64,000 nucleotides of DNA from an uncultured Sphingomonas sp. (GTDB lineage: Bacteria; Pseudomonadota; Alphaproteobacteria; Sphingomonadales; Sphingomonadaceae). Below the pieces are notes generated by a model. The model had not been told where the DNA came from. It saw nothing but the letters and a program-made list of their open reading frames with translations, and did not search any database. The position numbers were made by a program, and so were the translations under genes. Below, in pieces: positions 49,254-58,763 of the stretch. The stretch spans positions 124,001 to 188,000 of the forward strand of contig NZ_CAKTFO010000002.1 in NCBI RefSeq assembly GCF_934560975.1. Direction: 5' to 3'. Position 1 is the first letter of the stretch. The number at the start of each line of letters is the position of its first letter.

Positions 49254-51125
49254 ATGACCCGATTTCGTGCGTTCGCCGCCTTGCTGATGCTGACCGCAAG
49301 CACGCCCGCCTTGACCGCACCCGCCAGACCCGCGCCGATCCTGACCACGGCGGAGGCGAAGGACGCATTGTCCTACGCCCAGCCGCAGGTCGCGCGGGTG
49401 ATGCATGTCGACTTCGATCTGGTGGCGGACTTCGCGGCCAGGACGATGCGCGGAGCGGCGACGCTCGACATCCTCGCCAGGCCCGATGCCGGACAGATTG
49501 TTCTGGACGACAAGGGTCTGGCGATCGAGCGGATCACCGATGCAGACGGGCAGGCGCTGAAATGGTCGGTCGGCGCAGGCCGGGATTATACCGGCGCGCC
49601 GCTGACCGTGGAGATCGGCAAGGCGCGCCGGATCGTGGTCACCTACCATTCGCAGCCGGACGCCAGCGCGCTCGGCTGGATGCCGCCCGAGCTCACCGCC
49701 GGCAAGCGCAAGCCGTTTCTGTTCAGCCAGGGCCAGGCGATCGAGACGCGCAGCTGGATCCCGACGCAGGACAGCCCTGGCATCCGCCAGACCTGGTCGG
49801 CCAGCATCACCGTGCCGGCGGACCTGACCGCCGTGATGAGCGCCCAGCGCCTGACCCCCGAGGGCGAACCTGTCGCAGGCGGCATGAAGCGGTTCCGCTT
49901 CCGCATGGACCATCCCGTCCCGCCCTACCTGATCTCGCTGGCGGTGGGCGATCTCGCCTTCCAGCCGCTCGGACCCCGAACCGGGGTGTGGGCCGAGCCG
50001 GTGGCGCTCGGGCCCGCCGCCCGCGAGCTTGAGGATACGGAAAAGATGGTGACGACGGCGGAGGGGCTGTACGGCGCCTATCGCTGGGGCCGCTACGACA
50101 TGCTCGTCCTGCCGCCGTCCTTCCCGTATGGCGGCATGGAAAATCCGACGCTGACCTTCCTCACGCCGACCATCTTCACCGGCGACAAGGCCAATGTCGA
50201 CGTGGTCGCGCACGAACTGGCGCACAGCTGGTCGGGCAATCTCGTCACCAACGCCACCTGGTCGGACACGTGGCTGAACGAGGGCTTCACCACCTATTTC
50301 GAGAACCGGATCGACGAACTGGTCTATGGCAAGGAACGCGCGGCGACGCTGGCCGACTTGTCGTGGGACGACCTGCAACGCGACCTGCGCGAGGCGAAGC
50401 CGAATGCCACCCGCCTGCATGGCGAGCCGGAGGAATTGTACGGGCAGCTGGCCTATGACAAGGGCGCGACCTTCCTGCGCACCATCGAGCAGGCGGTCGG
50501 GCGGCCGCGCTGGGACGCCTACCTCCGGTCCTATTTCGATCGCCATGCCTTCCAGCCGCAGACCACTGCCGGCTTCCTTGGCGACCTGCGCGCCAACCTG
50601 ATCGGGGGCGATGCCGGGCTGGAGGCGAAGCTGCAACTCGACCGCTGGGCCTATCGGCCCGGCCTGCCCGACAATGCGGTTCACGTCCGCTCCGCCACTC
50701 TCGCGGAGGTCGATCGCGCGATCGCGCAGGTACAGGGCGGCGCGGCGATCGCCTCCATTCCGTTCGCCACATGGGGCACGCAAGAATGGCAGCGTTTCCT
50801 GAACGGCTTGCCCCGGCAGATGCCGGAGGCAACGCTGGCGGAGCTGGACCGGACGATGCACCTGTCCGCCTCGTCCAACGCCTATGTCCGCTCGGCCTGG
50901 CTCGTCCTGGCGCTTGGCAATCGCTACCAGCCGGCGGTGGCGTCGGCGGAAGAGTTCCTGCCCCGGATCGGCCGGATGCTGCTGATCCGCCCGGTGTATG
51001 GCACGCTGATGGAACAGGGCGATTGGGGCCAGCCGATCGCGCACCGCGTCTATGCGACCGCCCGTCCGCACTATCACCCGGTGACGGCGGCGTCGGCCGA
51101 CAGGATGCTGGGCGCGGGCGCGTAG
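49254..51125 (+). CDS. M1 family aminopeptidase, exported
   Basis: 623 residues. Signal peptide (FAALLMLTASTPALTA). N-terminal beta domain, then the exopeptidase motif YGGMENPT (GxMEN) and the zinc site HELAH (320-324) with Glu343 in WLNEGFTTYFE. The C-terminal helical domain resembles leukotriene-A4-hydrolase-like M1 enzymes. It starts 5 bases after GH3, so probably shares its transcript although the activity is peptide cleavage. It may process peptides or glycopeptides; the substrate is not known. Confidence 0.93.
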   Translation: MTRFRAFAALLMLTASTPALTAPARPAPILTTAEAKDALSYAQPQVARVMHVDFDLVADFAARTMRGAATLDILARPDAGQIVLDDKGLAIERITDADGQALKWSVGAGRDYTGAPLTVEIGKARRIVVTYHSQPDASALGWMPPELTAGKRKPFLFSQGQAIETRSWIPTQDSPGIRQTWSASITVPADLTAVMSAQRLTPEGEPVAGGMKRFRFRMDHPVPPYLISLAVGDLAFQPLGPRTGVWAEPVALGPAARELEDTEKMVTTAEGLYGAYRWGRYDMLVLPPSFPYGGMENPTLTFLTPTIFTGDKANVDVVAHELAHSWSGNLVTNATWSDTWLNEGFTTYFENRIDELVYGKERAATLADLSWDDLQRDLREAKPNATRLHGEPEELYGQLAYDKGATFLRTIEQAVGRPRWDAYLRSYFDRHAFQPQTTAGFLGDLRANLIGGDAGLEAKLQLDRWAYRPGLPDNAVHVRSATLAEVDRAIAQVQGGAAIASIPFATWGTQEWQRFLNGLPRQMPEATLAELDRTMHLSASSNAYVRSAWLVLALGNRYQPAVASAEEFLPRIGRMLLIRPVYGTLMEQGDWGQPIAHRVYATARPHYHPVTAASADRMLGAGA

Positions 51126-51141
51126 GTCAGGCCGGAGAGGG

Positions 51142-51594
51142 TCAGGCCGGCTCGGGCTGCGTCTGGCCCTCCGCCGCCAACTCGCTCCTCGCGGCATCCG
51201 CCAGCGACGTATTCTCCAGGATGTCGACCGCGCTCTCCCGCACCCGCGCCAGCACCTTGCGGATCGCGCAGGTTGCCTCGTCATGGCAATCGCCGCAGCG
51301 CGCGTAGAAATTCTCGCTGGCGCACGGCACCAGCGCGATCGGTCCGTCGATCGCACGCAGCACCTGCGCGAAGTTGATCTCGCCCGGCGACCGCGACAGC
51401 ACATAGCCGCCGCCCGGACCACGGCGGCTGATGACCAACCCGGCCTTTTTCAGGTCCACCATGATGAACTCGAGATATTTGCGCGGGATCACCTGCGCCG
51501 TGGCGACGTCGCTCAACTGAACCGGGCGGGATTGCGCATGTTCCACCAGGTGGAGCAGCGCACGCAGCGCGTAGCGGGCCTTTTGCGAAAGCAT
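51142..51594 (-). CDS. Rrf2 family transcriptional regulator with cysteine cluster
   Basis: 150 residues. N-terminal winged helix: MLSQKARYALRALLHLVEH, VIPRKYLEFIMVDLKKAGLVISRRGPGGGYVLSRSP (two pieces of one motif). Cys91, Cys100, Cys103 and Cys109 (CASENFYARCGDCHDEATC) form the iron-sulfur site region, as in IscR and NsrR. The ligand spacing is not the classical one of either. It converges on the M1 peptidase gene and is divergent from GH2, so it could control GH2 or its own expression in response to iron, NO or redox state. Confidence 0.9.
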   Translation of the reverse strand: MLSQKARYALRALLHLVEHAQSRPVQLSDVATAQVIPRKYLEFIMVDLKKAGLVISRRGPGGGYVLSRSPGEINFAQVLRAIDGPIALVPCASENFYARCGDCHDEATCAIRKVLARVRESAVDILENTSLADAARSELAAEGQTQPEPA

Positions 51595-51789
51595 GATAGG
51601 GCATAGCGCCCCGGCCACCGACTTGCCAAGTGGCTGCGCTGGTGCGGGCATGATCCGGCGGCATCGCGGGCAGCAGACCGCCTCCGACCAATTTGCAAAA
51701 TGATTTGGATTTAGCATGGGTCCGTGCTTGAACGTCACCGCCAGCGGACGACCAGAAGCCGCCGGTCAGGCAAGAGGGAAGTTGAACAC

Positions 51790-54700
51790 ATGATCGCACG
51801 CGCGCGCCGGCCCCGTTTGTCGTTGCTGCTGGGCGTGTCGCTGCTCGCATCGATGCAGAGCGCGGCCGCCTGGAGCCAGGAGGTCGGCCCCTACAATGTC
51901 CGCGTGGCGGGGGGTGGCGCCACGCTGACCGTGCCGTTGCAGGACGGAAAGGACGCGGTCGTCGCCGATGCACGGTCCGGCACGCTGCAGGCCTGGATCG
52001 AACCCGAAGCCAATCTGCCCGGCACCGCCATCGTCGGTGCGATCGGCGCCACCGAGCGGCGGATCGCGCTGGCTCTGATCGACGGTGCCCCCGCCCTGAT
52101 CACCCCGGCGGGCACCGTTCGCGGCCGCGCTGCCCTGCGCCCCGAGCAATGGAGCCTGATCACGGCGGTGATCGACAACGGCACCGCGCGACTGTTCGTG
52201 GGCACGTCGGAAGTCGCGAGCGGGCCGGCGCAATCGCCCGCCGGAGCGGCCGAGGCCCAGTTCGGGGCCAAGGATGGCGGCGCGTTCGCCGGCCGCGTGG
52301 CGGGTTTCCGCTATCGCCCCGCCATTGTGTCCACCAGCGACATTACGCGCACCAATGCGGCCGGGATCGACCCCACCCTGATCCAGTTCACGCCCAGCAG
52401 TCCCACCTGGCCGGTCCAGACCCGCCAGGCCGCCGGCCAGGTCACGCCTCAGCCCGCCTGGACCCTGCCCAAGAGCAACGCCCCGTTCGGCAAGCCGGTA
52501 GCCAAGCCGCTGCCCAGAGATGCGGCGCTGGTGGCACGCGGGCCGTCGCTGTGGACGGTAAATGGCTGGCGGCTGGCGGAAGCGCCCAAGGTCCAGGGCG
52601 ATGGCGCAACCTTGTCCCGCGCCGGTTTCGACGCGCGCGGCTGGTATGCCGCGACCGTGCCCGGCACGGTGCTGACCACTTTGGTCGATCGCGGCGTCTA
52701 TGCCGATCCCGCTTACGGCCTGAACAACCTGACCATCCCGGAAAGCCTGGCGCATCAGGATTATTGGTATCGCACCGAAATCAACGTCCCCGCCGCCGCC
52801 GCCGGCAAGCGGCTGACGCTGAACTTCAAGGGCGCCAATTATCTGGCGCAGGTGTGGGTCAACGGCACGCATGTGGGCGACATCAAGGGCGCCTTCATCC
52901 GTGGCAGCTTCGACGTGACCCAACTCGTCCGCCCCGGCGCGGCGAACGCCATCGCCGTCCGCATCTCTCCCCCGCCGCATGTCGGCCTGCCGCATGAGGA
53001 GTCGCTCACGTCAGGCGTGGGTGAGAATGGCGGCATGATGATGCTGGACGGGCCGACCTTCGAGGCGACCGAGGGTTGGGACTGGATCCCCACCATCCGC
53101 GACCGCAACGTCGGCCTGTGGCAGGGCGTGGACCTGCTCGCCACCAACGATGTCGAGATCGGCGACGCGCAGGTCATCACCAACCTGCCCAAACCCGACA
53201 ATTCGGTTGCCGACATCTCGATCGAGGTGCCGGTCAAGAACCTGTCCGATGCGCCGGTCGCGACCGAGATCCGGGCCACCTTCGACACGACCACGGTTTC
53301 CAAGCAGGTGACGGTGGCGCCGGGCGAGACGCTGGTGAAGCTGACCCCGGCGGAGTTCCCGCAGCTGTCGGTGCAGAACCCCAAATTGTGGTGGCCGAAC
53401 AATTACGGCGCGCCGAACCTGCACATGCTGCACCTCAGCGCCAACGTGAACGGCGCTGCTTCGGACAGCAAGGACGTACGCTTCGGCATGCGTGAGGTGA
53501 CGTACGAACTGTCGCTGATGGACAGGCAGGACCATCTCCGCCGCGTGCTGGTCGACACCACCGACGCGCGCGCGCTCGGCCAGCGGATCGTCGATCACCG
53601 GCACCAGGCTATCCGCCAGGTGGAAAATGGCTGGGCCTACAGCTTCGTGGGCGGCGCGGAGACGTCGCTGGCGGTGCGGCCGATCGCGGGTGACGAAGCA
53701 CTCTCGCCCTATCTGGTGCTGCGCGTCAACGGCGTCCGTATCGCCGCGCGTGGCGGCAATATCGGCATGGACGACTTCATGAAGCGCGTCGATCGCGATC
53801 GGCAGGAGCCGTTCTTCAAACTTCACCGCGATGCCCACATGAACATCATCCGCAACTGGATGGGCCAGAATACGCAGGAAGGCTTCTACGATCTGGCCGA
53901 CGAATATGGCCTGATGGTGTTCAACGATTTCTGGGAGTCGACCCAGGACTATAATATCGAGGCGCAGGACGTGCCTTTGTTCCTGGCAAATGCCAAGGAT
54001 GTGGTCCGCCGCTTCCGCAATCATCCCTCCATCGTGGTGTGGGTGCCGCGCAACGAAGGCGTGCCGCAGCCGATCCTGAACGAAGGCATCGAGAAGCTGA
54101 TCGAGCAGGAGGATGGAACGCGCCTCTACATGGCCTCTTCCAACCGCATCTCGCTGTGGAACAGCGGGCCGTATAACTGGCGCGAGCCGGCCAGCTACTT
54201 CACCGATCATGCCAAGGGCTTCTCGGTCGAACTGGGCACGCCGAGCTTCCCGACGCTGGAAAGCTGGAAGCGCGCCATCCCCGCGCAGGATCTGTGGCCG
54301 ATCAACGACGTGTGGGCCTACCATGACTGGCACCAGACCGGGAATGGCGCGGTCAAGACCTATATGGAGGCGATGGACCGTGAGTTCGGGCCGGCCACCA
54401 GCGTCGAGGATTTCGAGCGCAAGGCGCAGATGCTGCAATATGTCAGCTACCGCGCCATCCTGGAGGGCTTCAACGCCGGCCTGTGGAAGACCAACAGCGC
54501 GCGCATGTTCTGGATGACGCAGCCGGCCTGGCCATCGTCGGCGTGGCAGATCTTCTCGTCGGACTATGACACGCATGGCAGCTTCTACGGCACCAAGAAG
54601 GCATCGGAGCCGGTCCACGTCCAGATGAACCTGCCCGATTACAAGATCATCGTGGTCAACAACGGCCAACAGCCGTTGCAAGGCGCGACCGTGCAGGCGC

Positions 54701-55221
54701 GGGTCACCACGCTGGACAACCGCGTGGTGCTGGAACGGAGCGCGCCGGTGTCCGCCGCCGCCAACGTCACCGCCGGCGCCTTCACGCTCGACCTCGCACC
54801 GGCGCTGGCGCAGGGTGTCGTCCTCGTCTCGCTCAAGCTGGTCGACGCGGGTGGCAAGCCGCTGTCGCAGAACCTCTACTGGCAGGGCCAGGACGAGGGC
54901 GCCTATCGGGCGATGAACAGCATGGCGCAGGTCAAGCTCGCCGGGCGCGCCACCAACCGCAACGAGGGTGGCGAACGCGTCACCAGCGTGACCCTGACCA
55001 ATTCGGGCAAGCAGGCAGCGCTGGCGACCAAGCTCACTCTGTTCGGATCGAACGGGGCGCAGGTGCTGCCGGCCTATTTCAGCGACAATTACGTCTCCCT
55101 GCTGCCGGGCGAGAGCCGCACGGTGGACGTGCGCTATCCCGCGGCCGCCGCAAAGGGGTCGGTAACGGTCAAGCTGCGCGGCTGGAACGTCGCCCCCACG
55201 AGCATCCGGGCAGGCCGCTAA
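51790..55221 (+). CDS. GH2-family glycosidase, exo-beta-glucosaminidase-like
   Basis: 1143 residues. Signal peptide (LSLLLGVSLLASMQSAAAWSQ), an N-terminal laminin-G-like region (about residues 30-210), then the GH2 sugar-binding (galactose-binding-like), Ig-like and TIM-barrel domains and a C-terminal Ig-like tail. Barrel blocks match exo-beta-D-glucosaminidases: NIIRNWMGQNTQEGFYDLADEYG and WVPRNEG, with acid/base Glu756. The candidate nucleophile is Glu814 in SVELGTPSFPTLES. Beta-mannosidase or galactosidase activity is possible. Start ATG 51790 with GAGGGAAG. One base separates it from the sugar-porter gene. Confidence 0.88.
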   Translation: MIARARRPRLSLLLGVSLLASMQSAAAWSQEVGPYNVRVAGGGATLTVPLQDGKDAVVADARSGTLQAWIEPEANLPGTAIVGAIGATERRIALALIDGAPALITPAGTVRGRAALRPEQWSLITAVIDNGTARLFVGTSEVASGPAQSPAGAAEAQFGAKDGGAFAGRVAGFRYRPAIVSTSDITRTNAAGIDPTLIQFTPSSPTWPVQTRQAAGQVTPQPAWTLPKSNAPFGKPVAKPLPRDAALVARGPSLWTVNGWRLAEAPKVQGDGATLSRAGFDARGWYAATVPGTVLTTLVDRGVYADPAYGLNNLTIPESLAHQDYWYRTEINVPAAAAGKRLTLNFKGANYLAQVWVNGTHVGDIKGAFIRGSFDVTQLVRPGAANAIAVRISPPPHVGLPHEESLTSGVGENGGMMMLDGPTFEATEGWDWIPTIRDRNVGLWQGVDLLATNDVEIGDAQVITNLPKPDNSVADISIEVPVKNLSDAPVATEIRATFDTTTVSKQVTVAPGETLVKLTPAEFPQLSVQNPKLWWPNNYGAPNLHMLHLSANVNGAASDSKDVRFGMREVTYELSLMDRQDHLRRVLVDTTDARALGQRIVDHRHQAIRQVENGWAYSFVGGAETSLAVRPIAGDEALSPYLVLRVNGVRIAARGGNIGMDDFMKRVDRDRQEPFFKLHRDAHMNIIRNWMGQNTQEGFYDLADEYGLMVFNDFWESTQDYNIEAQDVPLFLANAKDVVRRFRNHPSIVVWVPRNEGVPQPILNEGIEKLIEQEDGTRLYMASSNRISLWNSGPYNWREPASYFTDHAKGFSVELGTPSFPTLESWKRAIPAQDLWPINDVWAYHDWHQTGNGAVKTYMEAMDREFGPATSVEDFERKAQMLQYVSYRAILEGFNAGLWKTNSARMFWMTQPAWPSSAWQIFSSDYDTHGSFYGTKKASEPVHVQMNLPDYKIIVVNNGQQPLQGATVQARVTTLDNRVVLERSAPVSAAANVTAGAFTLDLAPALAQGVVLVSLKLVDAGGKPLSQNLYWQGQDEGAYRAMNSMAQVKLAGRATNRNEGGERVTSVTLTNSGKQAALATKLTLFGSNGAQVLPAYFSDNYVSLLPGESRTVDVRYPAAAAKGSVTVKLRGWNVAPTSIRAGR

Positions 55222-55222
55222 G

Positions 55223-56551
55223 ATGGCGCGCCGGGGCGTTCTCGGCGAGAGCATCGCCACTGCCGCGCTGGCCGGACTGCTGTTCGGCTTCGATACGGCG
55301 GTCGTGGCGGGCGTGACAGGCGACTGGCGCCGCGTCTTCGGGCTGGAGGACGTAGCGCTGGGCCTGACGGTCAGCGCGGCCGTATGGGGCACTTTGGTCG
55401 GCGCGCTCGTCGCGGGGATTCCGGGCGATCGCTACGGCGCGCGCACCGCGCTCCGCATCCTGGCGGTCCTCTATATCGGGTCGGCGGTGATCGCCTGCCT
55501 GTCGTGGGGACTCGCCCCGTTGATCGCGGCGCGGTTCGTCACCGGTCTCGCGATCGGCGGATCGTCGGTGCTGGCGCCGGTCTATATTGCGGAGATCGCA
55601 CCGGCGGAGCGGCGTGGGCGGCTGGTTGGCCTGTTCCAGCTGATGATCGTCGCCGGCATCCTGGTGGCATTCCTCTCCAACGCCGTTGTCGGGGAGGTGG
55701 TGGGCGCCGACGCCTGGCGTTGGAAGCTGGGCATCGCCGCCCTGCCCGCTTTCCTGTTCCTGGGCTTGCTGTACCGTATTCCGGAAAGCCCGCGTTGGCT
55801 GGCGACGCACGGGCGCGACGCGGATGCCCTCGCCTCGCTGCGCCTGATCGGCAACCCGGATCCCGAACATGCCTTGCGCGACATTCACGCCGGCCTGTCC
55901 ACCCACACGCAAGACAGCGCAACCCGGCTGAGCTGGCGGGTGCATCGCAAGCCGATCCTGCTCGCCATGCTCCTGGCGATGTTCAACCAGCTGGCCGGCA
56001 TCAACGCCATTCTTTACTATTCCAACGATATCTTTGCGGCCGCCGGCTATGGTCGCCTGTCCGCTGACCTCCAGACGATCGCGGTGGGTGCGACCAACCT
56101 GATCTTCACCATTGTCGGGCTGGCGCTGATCGACCGGCTGGGCCGCAAGACTTTGCTGCTGATCGGGGCCGCCGGCATGGCATTGTGCCTGGGCATCGTT
56201 TCCGCGATCTTCTGGGGATTGCTGCCCAAGTCGCTGCTGCTGGTGATGCTGATCGGCTATATCGCCTTCTTCGCGCCCAGCCAGGGTGCGGTTATCTGGG
56301 TCTATCTGTCCGAAATCTTCCCGACGCGCGTGCGTTCGCGCGGCGCGGGCCTCGGCAGTTCGGTGCACTGGTTAATGAACGCGGTGATCGTTGCCGTCTT
56401 CCCGGCGGTGGCGGCGCAATCGACAGGAGCGCCGTTTCTGTTCTTCGCCGCGATGATGGCGGCGCAGTTCATCGTCGTCTTGCTGTTCTTTCCCGAAACC
56501 AAGGGCGTGACGCTTGAGGACATCGAGGCCCGGATGGAGCGTGCACAGTGA
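55223..56551 (+). CDS. Sugar porter family MFS transporter
   Basis: 442 residues, 12 membrane segments. Sugar-porter signatures: GFDTAVVAGV, GDRYGARTALR, PESPRWLA, LAGINAILYYSNDIF, DRLGRKTLL and PETKGVTLEDIE. Proton-sugar symport into the cytoplasm is expected; the sugar is unknown. It begins one base after GH2 and its stop overlaps the SGNH hydrolase start, so the set acts together. Confidence 0.94.
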   Translation: MARRGVLGESIATAALAGLLFGFDTAVVAGVTGDWRRVFGLEDVALGLTVSAAVWGTLVGALVAGIPGDRYGARTALRILAVLYIGSAVIACLSWGLAPLIAARFVTGLAIGGSSVLAPVYIAEIAPAERRGRLVGLFQLMIVAGILVAFLSNAVVGEVVGADAWRWKLGIAALPAFLFLGLLYRIPESPRWLATHGRDADALASLRLIGNPDPEHALRDIHAGLSTHTQDSATRLSWRVHRKPILLAMLLAMFNQLAGINAILYYSNDIFAAAGYGRLSADLQTIAVGATNLIFTIVGLALIDRLGRKTLLLIGAAGMALCLGIVSAIFWGLLPKSLLLVMLIGYIAFFAPSQGAVIWVYLSEIFPTRVRSRGAGLGSSVHWLMNAVIVAVFPAVAAQSTGAPFLFFAAMMAAQFIVVLLFFPETKGVTLEDIEARMERAQ

Positions 56552-57315
56552 AGACCTGGCTTGTCGCCGCAACGGTGGTGACCGCCGTGACGATCGGGTC
56601 GACGGCGATTGCGCAGATCGATCTCGATCCCAAGCAGCAATGGACCGTCGAGTGGCACAAGAGGCTGAACAGCGATTGGCCATTTCTGGCCCGCTACGGT
56701 GAGGAGAATGCCAAGCTCGTGCCCACTCCCGACGCGCCGCGCATCGTCTTCATGGGCGACAGCATCACCGAAGGCTGGGTGAGCAAGGCGGACGGATTCT
56801 TCACGCCCGGCCGGATTGGGCGCGGCATCGGCGGGCAGACCACGCCGCAGATGCTGGCGCGTTTCCGCCAGGATGTGATCGACCTCAAGCCGGCCGTGGT
56901 CCACATCATGGCCGGCACCAACGACATTGCCGGCAATACCGGCCCGATGACGGCGGAGCAGACGAAGGGCAACATCAAGTCCATGGTCGAGTTGGCCCAT
57001 GCCAACGGCATCCGCGTGATCCTGGCCTCCATCCCGCCCGCCGACCGCTTTCCGTGGAAGCCGGGCCTGAAAACCGGCGAGCAGATCGTGGCCCTCAACC
57101 GCTGGTTGCAGGCCTATGCGGCACGCGCCGGCTGCGTCTACGCCGATTATTGGGGCGTGCTGCACGCGCCGGGCACACTTGGAATGCGGGACGGGCTGTC
57201 GTCCGACCATGTCCATCCGACGGAGGCCGGCTATGACGTTATGGCGCCGGTGGGGGAGCGCGCGATCAAGGCCGCGCTCGCCTTGCCGGCGCCGCCGAAA
57301 TTGTCGACGGAATGA
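56548..57315 (+). CDS. SGNH/GDSL hydrolase, exported
   Basis: 255 residues. Signal peptide (MKTWLVAATVVTAVTIGSTAIA). Blocks I, II, III and V of the SGNH family: GDSITEGW (Ser), GIGGQTT (Gly), AGTNDIAG (Asn) and DHVHP (Asp and His). Such enzymes deacetylate sugars or hydrolyse esters. A GTG at 56548 overlaps the upstream stop. Its stop overlaps the carboxylesterase start. The inferred role is removal of acetyl groups from the oligosaccharide. Confidence 0.92.
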   Translation: MKTWLVAATVVTAVTIGSTAIAQIDLDPKQQWTVEWHKRLNSDWPFLARYGEENAKLVPTPDAPRIVFMGDSITEGWVSKADGFFTPGRIGRGIGGQTTPQMLARFRQDVIDLKPAVVHIMAGTNDIAGNTGPMTAEQTKGNIKSMVELAHANGIRVILASIPPADRFPWKPGLKTGEQIVALNRWLQAYAARAGCVYADYWGVLHAPGTLGMRDGLSSDHVHPTEAGYDVMAPVGERAIKAALALPAPPKLSTE

Positions 57316-58763
57316 TGCTGGCTGCCCTCGCGCTCGCAGCCGCGATCGTCCAGACGCAGGCCGGAGCATTGCGAGGTGAAACGCTGGCGGACGGCCGCAG
57401 CCTGTTTCGCGGTATTCCCTTTGCCGCCCCGCCGACGGGGGCCCTGCGGTGGAAGCCACCCCTCCCCGCCTTATCCTGGCGCGGAGTGCGGGATGCGGGC
57501 ACGTCCGGGCCGGCGTGCATACAGGTGGATTATGGCTGGAACCATGCGGCGGCGGCGCACCAGTCCGAAGACTGTCTGTATCTGGAGGTCGCAACCCCCG
57601 CGCTGAAACCGGCCAAGCCGCTGCCGGTAATGGTGTGGATCCATGGCGGCGGCAATCGCGGCGGCGGCGGCGCTGGTACGATCCAGTCCGACCTCGGCCG
57701 CCATGTCGTGCTGGTCAGCATCCAGTATCGCATTGGCGCGCTGGGCTTCCTGTCGCACCCGGCGCTGACAGCGGAAAGCCCCGAGCATGCTTCGGGCAAT
57801 TACGGGTTGATGGACCAGCAGGCGGCGCTCCGCTGGGTGCAGGCGAACATTGCGCGCTTCGGCGGCGATCCGGGTAACGTCACCATCTTTGGCGAGTCCG
57901 CCGGCGCGCAGGATGTGGGCTTGCAACTGCTCTCGCCGCTGGCGCGCGGGTTGTTCCACAAGGCGATCGAGCAGAGCGGCACCGCCGGCTTCGGCGTGCC
58001 ACCCCGCACCCTGAGCGAGAATGAGGCGCTGGGCCGACAGATCACCGTTGCAGCCGGCGCTCCGTCAGGCGCCGACGCCGATGCACTGCGCCGCCTGCCG
58101 CCCGAAGCCCTGGTCAAGGCGGCCGAGGAAGCGGACGTTCCCGATCTGGCGGATGACAGCTTCATCTGGTTGCAGGCGGTGGTCGATGGCCATGTTCTTC
58201 CCGCAACCCCGGCGGAGATGCTTCGCCGCGGAGAGGGAGCGCGCGTGCCGCTGATCGTCGGCACCAACGCCAAGGAGTTCACCGCCTTCGGGGGCACCGG
58301 TGCTGCGCCCACCACCATCGCGTGGGCCTGGCCCGGCAAGGCGGCGGCGGCACGCGCCTTCTACGGCACCTATCCCGCCGAGGATCCGCGCCGGGGCGAC
58401 CTGGGTCTCCAGATCGCGACCGACTTCATCTTCGCCTGCCCCGCCGGCGTCGTGGCGAAGGCCCATGCGCGTGCGGGCAATCCCACCTGGCAATATGAAT
58501 TCGACTTTGCCGAGGACGGTCGCCCCGTCGCGCACGGCAGCGACATACGCTTCGTGATGGACGACCCCGCGCGTCATGCCGGTGGACCGCCGCTGCAATC
58601 CTATTGGATCAACTTCGCGCGGGGCGGCGATCCAAACGGCGCGGGGCTGCCGCGCTGGTCGCGCTACGCACCGGCCAGAACCTATCTCCACTTCGGGCAG
58701 GACGGCACGGCCGAGGCGGCCGGACTGCGCGAACCTGTGTGCCGGCTGCGCAGCCTGCCCTGA
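57312..58763 (+). CDS. Type B carboxylesterase, exported
   Basis: 483 residues. A short N-terminal signal (MMLAALALAAAIVQTQA). Family signatures: FRGIPFAAPPTG, SEDCLYLEVATP, GESAGAQDVG (Ser), a triad acid in TNAKEFTAFGG, and the His expected near VAHGSDIRF. Ester or feruloyl-type hydrolysis in the periplasm is likely. The start overlaps the SGNH stop (ATGA). The stop directly abuts the stop of the convergent ROK kinase. Last gene of the GH2 run. Confidence 0.93.
   Translation: MMLAALALAAAIVQTQAGALRGETLADGRSLFRGIPFAAPPTGALRWKPPLPALSWRGVRDAGTSGPACIQVDYGWNHAAAAHQSEDCLYLEVATPALKPAKPLPVMVWIHGGGNRGGGGAGTIQSDLGRHVVLVSIQYRIGALGFLSHPALTAESPEHASGNYGLMDQQAALRWVQANIARFGGDPGNVTIFGESAGAQDVGLQLLSPLARGLFHKAIEQSGTAGFGVPPRTLSENEALGRQITVAAGAPSGADADALRRLPPEALVKAAEEADVPDLADDSFIWLQAVVDGHVLPATPAEMLRRGEGARVPLIVGTNAKEFTAFGGTGAAPTTIAWAWPGKAAAARAFYGTYPAEDPRRGDLGLQIATDFIFACPAGVVAKAHARAGNPTWQYEFDFAEDGRPVAHGSDIRFVMDDPARHAGGPPLQSYWINFARGGDPNGAGLPRWSRYAPARTYLHFGQDGTAEAAGLREPVCRLRSLP

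Noticed and set aside
53011..55392. A 793-codon minus-strand frame opposite the GH2 gene
   Set aside because: It is an antisense artefact of GC-rich codons; no domain is recognised and the plus-strand GH2 has clear motifs throughout.
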